Below are positions 12,475-23,076 of a stretch of 64,000 nt of DNA, one piece after another (position 1 is the first letter of the stretch; every line of letters starts with the position of its first letter). This DNA is from Fomes fomentarius (Eukaryota; Basidiomycota; Agaricomycetes; Polyporales; Polyporaceae), in NCBI GenBank assembly GCA_022606135.1, contig JABYQN010000003.1, forward strand, positions 1,860,001-1,924,000. Reading direction: 5' to 3'. A program made the translations under genes and the position numbers. The notes beneath the pieces were generated by a model. That model did not search any database and had not been told where the DNA came from. It saw only the letters and a program-made list of their open reading frames with translations.

Positions 12475-13738
12475 TGTAGCGTAGACCCTCGAGGAATGCT
12501 GCAGACAGCTGTGGGGCAGGACTCGATCGAGCAGGCAAGCATTTGGGAAAAGCGCACCGCTAGTATGGCTTCCAGACCTTCCAAAGCGGAGTTGCCAGAT
12601 ATATCTGCAACAGGATATCAGTTCTAGTGGAATAAAACGAATATAACGGGCGGTGTAAACGGTTCACATCTGCCACAACACGCGGCGTACTGCCCAATAG
12701 AATCAGCGGAGTACAACGTCTTGCTAATCTGAGTTGAAAAGTCACCAGTCCTGGGAATTACTGATGGTTGAGCCAGTTGAGTTTGCTGTCTAGGCTAGAC
12801 AGCTCCAAATGCTTCGAGCTGGGATCCCGCCACTGCCTTCCAATACACGAGGTCAGGACATGGACTGGACCCGGGCCGCTGAAGACAAAGTCCCGGTGAC
12901 CATATCATACCACGGATACAATAGAGAATGGTGCGTTGCAACCCGGACTAGAAGCTGCGTCCGAGGGGTCGAGTATAAAGCGCGAATGCGTGCTACATGT
13001 TTGGAGTGAAGATAGATATTGTGCGCACAATATGGACAACAACGCACTTGTTTCATTCGCCAGCACGCTTAAGCACCATTTGTTCCCTGTATTGTTAGGG
13101 TGAGGCAACGGCAGCAGAGGAAATCTCCGTGGTGGACCCACCGACATCCACAGAGGGTTGCGGTGGGAACATCAGTGGAGCAGCAGTACACCTCGTAAGA
13201 GGGCTGATCTCGGATGAGTGGCATCATGCGGGAGAACAAGGGGTGTTACTGCCCACAATTGCCTCGTTACAATCGATTCCGTAGTTCCGTAGGTCTCCGG
13301 GATGGATCTTGCTACAGTGCGCCCTCACCGCCCGGCTTTCTGATTTATTCCCGGTATGTCGAAGCCGGTATCTCCAAGGGGACCTGTTGAATAACAAATA
13401 CTGACTGAGACAAGCCTCACCACCGTGCATACCAGTGTGTTTGACGTCCTGGACGGATCGTATAAGGCAAGAGAGCTCTTATAGTTGGTACCGCATCCGA
13501 AGCCGCGGCTGAGAGTGGCTAGTACATGTGTCCATGAGTTCTAGAGTAAAGATCATGTTTATCGCAGAATATCTGGACAGACTGAAGGGATACTTACATC
13601 TCAACGGTGCCCTGCAACGGATGGAGCTGGTCGTCACAAACAAAAATAAATGTATAGCCGCCAAGAGGAGGTAAGCGCCGTCGGCCACAGCCGCGCTTAG
13701 AGTGCGTTTGAACTCCGCCACCGTGTTCAACGAACAAC
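12475..13738. other. Intergenic between divergent genes, nothing recognised
   Basis: This separates the minus-strand leucine-rich ORF from the plus-strand Nnf1-like gene, so both promoters should lie here. Only short frames are present. I see no repeat or RNA gene. Confidence 0.45.
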
Positions 13739-14655
13739 ATGTCGTCTACGGCGAGCACGCAGGCAGGGAGCAAGCGATGGACATACTTTCATTCCGCCCT
13801 CCAGCTCGCGATCCAGCGTGCGGCACACAAGTGGACGTGAGTCGCATATAATGACTTGTAGGCGCATCGACACGCCACTCACGCCCGTGTCCGACAACGC
13901 CCCTCGTCGTGGGTGCTCGCAGCTATGAGGACTTTGCAGAGTGTTTCTCGCTCTGGTGTGACGAGCAGCCCGAGAACGCCGCGACGATATTCAACCTCGT
14001 CTCGAGCCGTCTCGAGTCGTCCATAACGGTGCGCCTCAGGTACATGTAGACGGAAGACGCGTATTGACGCGTCCCTCTATCCCGCGCCTTCATCGACAAA
14101 CATGAAACCGAACAGGAGAACAGCGAGGAGCTGTTCAAGAAGTACAACGTGAAGGAGAATCTCGACAACCTTCACGCCGTCGTCACTGCCGCGCGCGCAC
14201 GGAAGCAGGCAGGCTACGACGGCAAGGACGTGTGGAGGGAGGACCTCCAGCCGCGGGCGGCCGTTAGGGCTCGGACCATCCCTCTCCTCGAACAGGAGCG
14301 CGATCGCCTTCAGGCGGAGTTGAGTCAGGTACTTGCCGTCAACACGTCTGCGAATTGCGCAGGGCGTTGATATTGATGGTTTGGTTTCTTAAGCTTACGC
14401 AGGAGAACCTAGAACTGCAATCTGAGATGCAGCAGAACGTGCACACCAAGGAGGAAGCGGATCGGGACGCTGCAAGGCTGCTTGACGTGCTCGACAAGGT
14501 GGACTCATACGCACCCATCCGCGCATTGTTCTCTTCTGACCATTTCTCTTCGTCTCCAGGCTCTGGCGAAGTGGGACAAGATCCCGTGGCAAGATGAGGA
14601 CGGTCCCGAGACATGGACGCTCAAAGTAGCAGAAGAAGCCGGGAGTCGAGCGTAA
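13739..14655 (+). CDS. NNF1: Kinetochore protein Nnf1 (MIND/Mis12 complex)
   Basis: Nnf1 is a subunit of the Mis12/MIND complex that joins inner kinetochore chromatin to the Ndc80 microtubule-binding module. Five exons (13739-13836, 13923-14028, 14116-14328, 14403-14498, 14560-14655) splice in consistent phase to 202 residues, the expected size. Visible signatures are RWTYFHSALQLAIQRAAHKW near the start, FAECFSLWCDEQPE, NLDNLHAVVTAARARKQAG and KDVWREDLQPRAAVRARTIP. A Leu/Glu-rich coiled coil (about residues 110-180) follows. The short last exon encodes a Trp-rich tail. The frame of exon 3 stays open about 40 nt upstream of its acceptor, so an earlier start is conceivable, but no AG is available there. 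The gene ends 257 nt from the tail of the next gene, in convergent orientation. Confidence 0.82.
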
Positions 14656-14912
14656 TCGAAGTGTTGATGACTGTGCTTTGTACGATACAATGTCAACGTT
14701 CTCCTAAGCGAGGGCTACATCACATGTGTCTATGTAACATGTATGGCACTGAACTAGCCGAGCCCTACGGCGCACCATGTACTGGGATCTCTGCTTTTGG
14801 AAGACAATTGTAGCTTCGATTATGATTAACGTTAGGGGTACCATAGATCCAATCCGCATTCCGGGTCCACTACATAGCGACTTGGGCATAACGACGAGTG
14901 CACATTCCGCAC

Positions 14913-16725
14913 CTACTCCACCAACTCAACCTCAACCTCATCATCGTCCTCGTCATCAAGCGGAATGAACCTCTTGCCTTCATTGCGCTAATTGTCATGT
15001 CAGATCTCGATCGCAAACATTCAAGGAGGAGGAAAGGCACGCAGTACTCACCGAATGATCGTCAGGAAGCAATGCGCGCCTATCCTTCAGACTCATGGGC
15101 TTGCCCGCACTCGAGGGTGTGAGACTCGGAGTCCTCATGTTCGTCTGACGGTGCGGCAAGGTGGGTGAGGTCAAGCGCAGCGTCCCGGTACGGACGAGAC
15201 GATCGAAGACAGGAGTGATAGGGGCCAAGGCTGGAGGCTGGATGACCTGTTCGACCTCGGGATGCCGTAAACGTGGGGATTCTTTGCGGCTCTGAGTCTG
15301 CGTAGAGTGGGTGCATGCAACGATCGGCAAATCTCGGCCACCAGCAGGAACGGTCGGGGTTGAGGCGTGGTGTACCGGCGTACTGCTCATGTTGCGGGGC
15401 TGCGTGTGATACATGCGACTGGGTGTTGAGACCGAGATCGGCAGACGGGTAGTCGCGAGCGTGGGTTCTCGTGAGGGCATTGGAGAGAGAGGGGCGTCTG
15501 CATATGCGCGCCCTGTCACCGCGGTCATGGAATTCTTGAAGTCAATAGAGCGGATTATGGGTGATTGGTCCGGAATTTGTAAGTCGGCGAGCGGTGGGCG
15601 CAGGAAAATGCTTCGCGAAGAGCGGGACATTATCTTTGATAGCGGTATCTCCGGAGAATGCACTGGCGTGGGGCGAGACTGAGCAGGCGAAGGGTGTATG
15701 CGCTCCGGCGTGATCGAAGAAGGGCGAGGAAGCAGCGCAGAGGCAGAGACAGAGACCGAGGCAGAGGCAGAGGCAGAGGCAGAGGAAGACTCATTCAGGC
15801 GTCGTCTCTTGTGCGCGCTGAAAGGCGGGATAGTATCAACAGAGTCAGATGCACGAGACCGAATTCGTTTAGCGGCTGAAATTTCCTGAGGCTGCCTAGA
15901 CAGTGCAGTAGCAGCAGCAGCAGAAGTAGTATTTGCGGAGGTACGGTCGCTAGTGCAGACATTGAGCCGTAGATTGGATATGTGGTCCCGGACCTGGTTC
16001 CGCGCATTTTCGATGTGGAGAGGTATCGACTGAAGCAGAGGGAGTACAGGCAAGAGAGCGGCAAGTATCTGGCTTTGCTGGTCTTGCACACTCTGTAGAG
16101 CTTGGGACTGCGTCTGATTAAGCTAGCGAAAGCTACATTGGACCATGAGCGCATATACAGAGAACATGTGACAAACCAAGCTCAGCAAGTCTATCTTCTT
16201 GTCCAAAGCGACCAACCGGTCGCAGAGTGCACTTAGATCCTTTGAGACTTCGCGAACCTCTGGAGCCTGCGCTGGGCTGCCTATGGTTTTCTGCAGCTCC
16301 GTCTGGCAACGGTTAGCTGGATCAACGTAACAACGTAAATCAGTCCCCTCTCACCCTCAATAAGCCATGATATACATACTGAGAGCAATCATCCTTTCCT
16401 CGAGCTGCTCGTGCTCGTCCTGATAAAGTCTTTGTACAGTAATTAGCTCCTTCTTCGCATCCTCAAGGCCAGTGGTGACTTGCGTCACTCGGTCCGTGAA
16501 CTTTTCGAGATGAGCCTGTGTGTCGTGTAGAAGAATACGAGTGGACGCCCCGGCTTTGTCGAGAGGGGCGACCGTAGGTGCAAGTTTTCCAAGTGTGCTG
16601 CTAGTCGACATCGTAGATGGAGGCAGCTGAGAGGGTTTTTGTCGCAATAGGTGTCCCCATAGCCCTGAAGAAGCAGAATGATAGTCTGACCGAGTAGACA
16701 TGTCCGTAGGGCGTGCAGAGTGCAT
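14913..16725 (-). CDS. Ser/Pro-rich protein with N-terminal coiled coil, function unknown
   Basis: Four exons on the minus strand: 16380-16725, 16177-16316, 15052-16122 and 14913-14972, all phases consistent, 538 residues. The first 220 residues look like an interrupted coiled coil (LEKFTDRVTQVTTGLEDAKK, DLSALCDRLVALDKKIDLL). The middle is low in hydrophobics and rich in Ser, Pro, Thr and Arg. It has a basic KRRR patch that could be a nuclear signal and an alternating Ser-Ala stretch next to it. The C-terminus carries GKPMSLKDRRALL and an acidic end, PLDDEDDDEVEVELVE. Such a layout (coiled coil, disordered Ser/Pro linker, short conserved tail) would suit a chromosome or cytoskeleton scaffold, but I recognise no family. 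It lies tail to tail with the Nnf1-like gene. The start could also be the Met at residue 9. Confidence 0.72.
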
Positions 16726-16851
16726 GCTGGACCGTGTTGTCTGACTCTTTCACAGTCTTGATCAGGTCGATAAAGGCGAGGAGGAAGAGAAGCGCTTTGC
16801 TTAAGCCGCAACAAAATATCTCCGATGGTTTAACAGCGCTCTTCTAATTTG

Positions 16852-16936
16852 TCTTTGTTAGTATATCGGTTAGTACACGCGCTTGTCATACTGCGTGCGA
16901 CCGCGCGAAAGCGGGGTTCGACTCCCCGACAGAGAG
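16852..16936 (+). tRNA. tRNA-Asp (anticodon GTC) with a 13-nt intron
   Basis: The acceptor stem TCTTTGT (16852-16858) pairs with ACAGAGA (16929-16935), with one G-T pair. The D stem GTAT/GTAC and the T arm CGGGG-TTCGACT-CCCCG are complete. The anticodon stem CGCGC/GCGCG brackets a loop with anticodon GTC at 16885-16887. A 13-nt intron (16889-16901) sits after base 37, the usual place. A T-rich run starting at 16937 can end Pol III transcription. A near-identical copy lies at 43532-43614 with an 11-nt intron. Confidence 0.93.
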
Positions 16937-17047
16937 TTTTGTTTTTGGCTTTAGCACTTGCTGTTCCAGAATCACTCACTCGCTTGCAATCTCGCAACTC
17001 TCATGTCACCTTCCTCCTGAATCTACTAGGACACAGCTGGCCGCTCT

Positions 17048-19525
17048 ATGGCTTTCTCTTTGTTCAAACTGGGTCGTTTCTTACGTTCCATCTTCGTCCC
17101 TACCGCGTCGATCATCACCTTCTCTTGCTTGCTCACTTTCATTTTCGTGCTCTACCAACCGACCCCGGGACCTGGCAGCGTCCAGAAGCTTGGATGGCAG
17201 TCTTGGGAAGTTGTCGAAGAGTGGTCGGGAAAGCCTTCAGAGGCGTTGGGAATACCAAGCACGGGAGGTACTAGTGGGGAAGCTGGAAGCGTGCCGGACG
17301 GTGTGGATTGGTGGAATGTGTCGGCTGCGTCGGAGACAGTCGACGCAGCCAGTCTTCCTCTCGATGTCTGGGATCCTCTCATGCAACATGACACCGGACG
17401 TGAGTAACTCTAAGGTTTAAGCACCGAGCCCGAAGCTGAACGTGCCCACGCAGTGTCCGAGATACACATCACGGAATGTTTCGTCGACCCATGGTACATG
17501 CCCTCGGTTGCGGCGGACCTGTGCTATCCAGCGTCGACCAAGGAAGACGATGCGCACAAGGGCAAATGGGTGCGTGTTGAACCAAACTTGAAGGAGCAGT
17601 TGAGTATGAAGAGCTTGGTACGTCCCATTGCCGTTGCCGTTGCCGTGGCATTCTCTGACACAACGTATAATATTGAAGAACGTGTACTACCGTCGAACAC
17701 GACGGCATGACATCTCTCTCGTAACTGACTTGCGCGTCCTTCCGGAGAAGGAGACTCCGTCGCCGTTCAGCCAGTCGTGGCACAAGGTCGCGTATCCAAT
17801 CAGTCCAGGAGGGCAGAAGCGCTACTTATGGTATAGGACGGAGAAGACATGGCGGGAGATGACCGAGGCGGAGCGCAAGAACAACATCGTCACAGAGATC
17901 GACGTGCTCTTCGGGTCGGACCAGCCTTGGTACGGGTTTGAGAAGGTCGAGCATGCAGCGTATGATGGTGCGGGGAAGGTAGAGCCAGTATGGTTGACGT
18001 ACCGGAAGGGCATCAAACGTGAGTATATGCGTCTTTTTTGTCGAACTCGACCTCAACGAGCCTCAATGGTTCCCTTCAGCACCCCCTCGCGCGCCGCCTC
18101 TGCACTTCTCTCGGGACGGCAAATTCAAGATCATGCAAATTGCAGACCTGCACTACTCCGTCAGCGTTGGGGAGTGCAGAGATACCGCCATCTCCCCATG
18201 TACCGCATCCGACAACCTCACCAACACCTTGCTGGGACGCATGCTCGACATCGAGAAGCCGGACTTGATCGTCTTCACCGGGGATCAGCTGAACGGACAG
18301 GGCACTTCCTGGGACGCACGCTCTGTGCTCGCAAAGTTCGCGAAGGCAGCGACCCAACGCAATATTCCGTGGGCAGCTGTGTTTGGCAACCACGACGACG
18401 AGGACGGCGCGACTCGGGAGGCGCAGCTGAAGTATATGCAAGGCCTACCGTATAGTCTAGTCGAGCGTGGACCGAAGGACATTCACGGAGTCGGTAATTA
18501 CGTGCTCAAAGTCTGGAGCGCTGACCCGTGAGTCGTACGATCATTGGGACCCTCATCTGCTGGTTGACACTCGTCCGTAGATCGAAGACTCACCTCCTTA
18601 CGCTCTATCTTCTTGACTCGGGCGCGTATTACAAGGGCGTCTTGGATTGGTGGGGCTTTTTCCATGGAACGGAGTATGACTATCTCCGCCAGGACCAGCT
18701 CGATTGGTTCCTCCAGGAGTCCTGTATGTCTTTCCACCTCCTGCGCTGGGCTGGGGACTTGCTCATGAACTTTGCATAGCGTCTATCGATGCAATCGAAC
18801 GTCCATTCTCCCCGGACGGCGCTAAAGACCTCGGAAGCAGTTGGCGCCGTCAAGCAGCGGGACAGGTACTCCCCGGTTCACGGCGTCTGGCCAAACCCAA
18901 CGCCCTTATGTTTTTCCACATTCCTCTGTGAGTTCTTCCGAATATCCGTGAGTCGCGTGGCCTTACATGTCGCTTCTCGCAGACAAGAGAGTGACTCTGC
19001 GGCGGACATGAACCCCGCGACAGGGCAGCCACTCGACGTAGGACAACATGGCTTGGAAGAGAGTGGAGCCGCAAAGAAATCAGCAGGTTTCTTCCATAAG
19101 GGTTTGCTTCAAGCGCTCGAGAGCGACCACCGCGCGGGTGGCAACCTCCCAGAGGTGAAGGTCGTTGGAAATGGGCATAGCCATAGTAGGTCTTCTCGCT
19201 TCCTGAGACGACTGGCCCTGATGATTCTGCAGTCACGGAGAACTGCAGGCGTGTCAAGGGTGTCTGGTTATGCTTCGGGGGTGGAGGGTACGTGCACATC
19301 TAGCCCAGTATAGCGATGCGAATGCAGCTGATCATACCCATGCCACTTCCCAGATCTTATTCTGGTTATGGCAAGGTTGGGTTCGATCGCCGGTTCCGGA
19401 TATACGATATCTCAGACTACGGCGAGACCATCCGGACGTACAAACGCACAGAAGCCGACGAAGTCGTAGACGACATGATCCTTGCCGGAAGGGGGGCGCC
19501 GCCTCCATACGAAGGCCTGCCGTGA
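17048..19525 (+). CDS. Dcr2-like calcineurin-type phosphoesterase, membrane-anchored
   Basis: Metallophosphoesterase of the Dcr2 type; yeast Dcr2 dephosphorylates Ire1 and affects cell-cycle entry. Nine exons (17048-17399, 17454-17617, 17679-18018, 18080-18527, 18581-18723, 18780-18927, 18983-19185, 19233-19287, 19354-19525) give 674 residues with no phase conflict. Residues about 14-36 form one hydrophobic helix, probably a signal anchor. The catalytic metal ligands are visible in order: KIMQIADLHYS, IVFTGDQLNG, AVFGNHDDE, ALMFFHIPL and VVGNGHSH. The end is SGYGKVGFDRRFRIYDISDYGETIRTYKR. The N-terminal 330 residues hold the Dcr2-specific SEIHITECFVDPWYMPS region. Four exon junctions fall inside the catalytic part. 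A tRNA-Asp ends 111 nt upstream on the same strand. Confidence 0.93.
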
Positions 19526-20142
19526 ACGACGTCTCGCATGGACGGTGGATGTGGCGCATGTGGTTGGTGTACGATAGCGGTCATGGGGACAGACTGTCCG
19601 GTAAAAATCGCGCCAGGTATCGTGTGTATGAATGGATTAATCTGCAGCGTTCCCTTCTTGCACGGACCACCTGTTCGATGGGCTGATTCTGGGGTTGCAG
19701 TGTGGTCAATGAATCACTCTTTGTGGGTCGACAGTACGATGTGGCAAGTGTGCGGCTGATGCATCCTCCTTCTGTTCGGGTTTCCGATGGGCGTGCGCCT
19801 GCGATATGGAAAAATTTCGTCACAAACTCTCGGAATCTGGAGTTGAGCGCGTGGTGGCGGAATGTTGCAGACGCCAGAAATTCGCTGTGAGTGGCTTGAT
19901 ACCCGTAACATTCACGAATCTAAAATTCCATTTGATAGATCCATTCTCTACGCCATCGCTGAGAGTAGTCCAAACGTGATCGGTAGTCTTAGAAGAGAAG
20001 AGAAAGACATCAAATTTCACGGCCACGGCCGCACAGGTGAAGTCATGCAGACGTCTTACATCTTAGCAGTAATAGAGTGTACAACATAAAGCAGCAAGTA
20101 GCGCGGGCAACTGTACCAATACCGCCTTCGCCTCTCGCAGCC
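19526..20142. other. Intergenic, no gene recognised
   Basis: This lies between the phosphoesterase stop and the first P450 start on the same strand. It should contain the P450 promoter; no clear TATA box or repeat stands out. Confidence 0.45.
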
Positions 20143-22206
20143 ATGTCCAAGGTCCTGGGATCTACTATGCCCTATTTCCTGATAGCTCTGGCAATCACAA
20201 CTGCCCTCTACGTCAGGCGGGTCCGAAAGACGAGACGATCTGTGCCCTTACCACCTGGGCCGCTGCCATTGCCGCTGATTGGTAATGCCCTCAATATGCC
20301 TAGACGGCATCTCGGACGAGAGTTTATGGAGATGTCGAAGAAATATGGTATGCGGATTGATCTGTTGACAACCGTGGCTCAGGGTTTGGTTCATCCATCA
20401 CAGGAGATGTTGTCTACCTAGACGCCCTCGGCCAGCCTTTGATACTCCTAGGCTCCTACCGAGCAGCGTCTGACCTGCTCGACAAGAGATCCTCCAACTA
20501 CTCTGATCGGCCAGCTTCGTTCATGGTCCAGCAGTACGTTTCACTCATCCTCTCGAGTGAGAGAGATATAACAATACCGTTCGCTGCAGGGTAGGCTTTG
20601 ACTGGCTTATGCCTCTGATGGGGTATGGACAGGAATGGCGCCAACACCGCCGTGAACTTCATCGGGTGCTCAATCCGGAGATCATCGTGGAGTACCAGGA
20701 TATTCAGCTGATGACCGTGCGCAACTTCCTGCGGAGCCTTCTGGAGACTCCGCTGGATCTATCGCAACACCTCAAATTGTGAGTGTCTACTGTGACCTCA
20801 CGAGGGGGTGACATTGATGTTGTGAGTCAGCGCGTTCGCAGCAATGATCATGCGAATCGTTTACGGCATAGAGTTGCGCGAGCATGACGACAGGTATTAT
20901 CAAATGGTAGAGAGGATGGCTCAGGTTGGCGAAGAGATCAGCGTGCCAGGGCGATTCCCCGTGGAATCTGTCCCACTATTGCGATTCTTGCCGTCGTGGT
21001 TTCCCGGGGGAGGATACAAGAGATTTGCTACCGCCGCGAAGCGCGATATACACTTTGCGATCAGCAACTTGTTCGACACAGCAAAGGGGGCCATGGTCAG
21101 TACCTCGATTGTAGACACGGACGGGCCATTAGTTGATGAGCACTGTGGCTGTCCAGGACGAGGGTTCTGCCAAAGAATCCTTCGTTACCCGGCTTCTGCA
21201 GGGTAACGGCGTCAAGGAGGGCGAAGATGCGGATCTACACATAATCTGCAAGAATCTGGGGGGTTCGGTCTACGTCGGTACGTGGAAGCTACCTCCTGAT
21301 CTATGAAACTGTAGATCCTGACAATTCGAACAGCTGCTGCTGACACGGTGAGAGGAATCCGATATATGGCGACTTGTGGCGTCACCTCATATGTCTTCTA
21401 GACATTTGCCACAATGGAGGGGTTCTTTCTCGCGATGGCTCGCTTCCCTGAAGTGCAGAGGAAAGCGCAATACGAGTTGGACTCGGTCGTCGGGTCGGAT
21501 CGACTTCCGGAATTCTCGGACAAACCCTCGCTACCATACCTCAGTGCGCTTGTCAAGGAATTGCTCCGATGGCACGTCGTGACTCCCATTGGGGTGCCAC
21601 ACCGAGTGATGGACGATGACGAATACAGGGGTCACTTCATTCCGGGAGGAGCAACGATCTTCGTGAACGCTTGGTGAGTGCGGCCCATCGCCCTTAAGTG
21701 GTCTCGAATCTCACACATTTCCCGGCATTGTAGGGCGTTGTCACGAGACGCTGACATTTACCCGGGAGCGGAGATCTTCCGCCCGGAGCGTTTCCTCATG
21801 AATGGTCAGTTAGCACTTAACCGGAAAGACCCAAGCGATTATGTGTTCGGGTTCGGGCGGAGGTACGCAGGATATCTTTTCATCCCGTCTGAATCGGTCC
21901 GCCTGCTCAACAATGATCACCAGGATCTGTCCCGGGCGGCATTTTGCTGAAGCCGCTTTGTTCATCTTCTGCGCTTCCATTTTGCATGCCTTCCGCATTG
22001 ATGCGCCCGTCGACGAATATGGTAACCATGTTGAGGTCGATATGAACATCATTACCAATGCTGCAGTATCGTAAGTCATACTTTTCTACCGACAGCGTAC
22101 TGTGTTCATGTCTTTTCTCAACAGGCATGTACCTGCACAAAGATACAAGATAACGCCCCGCTCAGCCTCCGCTGAATGCCTCATACGCGATATAACTGAG
22201 ATGTGA
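20143..22206 (+). CDS. Cytochrome P450 monooxygenase, first of a tandem pair
   Basis: Haem monooxygenase, probably anchored in the ER and fed by P450 reductase. Ten exons (20143-20347, 20404-20533, 20590-20778, 20831-21095, 21157-21277, 21334-21347, 21402-21673, 21734-21862, 21924-22070, 22125-22206) give 517 residues. An N-terminal hydrophobic anchor is followed by PLPPGPLPLPLIGNA. The I-helix motif AAADT is carried by a 14-nt exon. The ExxR motif reads ELLRWH, then FRPERF and the haem loop FGFGRRICPGRHFAEA with Cys as thiolate ligand, split by an intron between FGFGRR and ICPGRH. The type resembles O-methylsterigmatocystin oxidoreductase-like P450s common in wood-decay basidiomycetes; the substrate is unknown. 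The paralogue at 23077 has the same exon plan. Confidence 0.93.
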
Positions 22207-23076
22207 GTTCGTCGTAGGCTAGACATTCTTCGTGTTCGCTTGCCTCGGGTGTATGTAGTGGGTGTGCAGGGCATCTGCACCTTTTGTTCATCACCATATC
22301 TAATATCCGACAAATATCGGAGACAGCTGTCTTCCAGACCGTGTCAGTTGGTGCCAGCGGGCGTTCCAGCTAAAGTGGAGTAGTAGATGGGATGCGACGG
22401 CGTCGCACCTTTCGCAGTCTGAGCCGAGGTAATGTTCATTCATATCTCAAGACGAACTCACACCATGTGGGACGGTATAAGACAGCGTATAGGTGCATGC
22501 CGTCCGGCCCCAGACACGGCGGTGAAATCCCCGCCCTCTCTTGTACCATTGTCACCGCACACGGTCAACACGGTATCATCGCTTTCAGAGGTGCGTGTGG
22601 CTCCCTCGATCCATCGATATGGCCGGCGGCTGACAAGCACTTCATGTTGTCATTCAAATATCACGATCTGTCACATGTTAGCGGTTCGCTGGTCTAGAGA
22701 ATAATACTTACGAACATCGATTTAAGCGGAGAGTATGACACCCCTACGACAGAAGTCATTCCCCCGTGAAAGATGGGCATTCATTGCAAACATGTGCAGA
22801 CGGCAATGTCACTCCTCCTTCATAACACAATCTCTGACTCCGCTGTCAGTGTAGAAAGCGTTGAGCGCGTCGATCAATGGTCATTGATCTACCCAAGCGA
22901 TTGATTCGGCGCACGTATTGTGGTGCTTAGCTCACATACATGGGGGATTCCCGGCTCGAAGCCGATAGTTCGGGCGGTATTCTCCGCCCGCGGCCGCAAT
23001 CAGAGCCTCTTAAACCCACCACCAATGCCTCCCACTCACCATCAACACCCGTCTCCTACCCACCACCATATTCACA
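22207..23076. other. Intergenic between the two P450 genes
   Basis: About 870 nt with short frames only. It should hold the 3' end of the first P450 transcript and the promoter of the second. I see no inserted gene or repeat. Confidence 0.45.

Noticed and set aside
17628..18455. 275-codon plus-strand frame over the phosphoesterase gene
   Set aside because: Part of it is the true exon 3 (17679-18018). The rest runs in the wrong frame through an intron and exon 4, where another frame has the metal-binding motifs.
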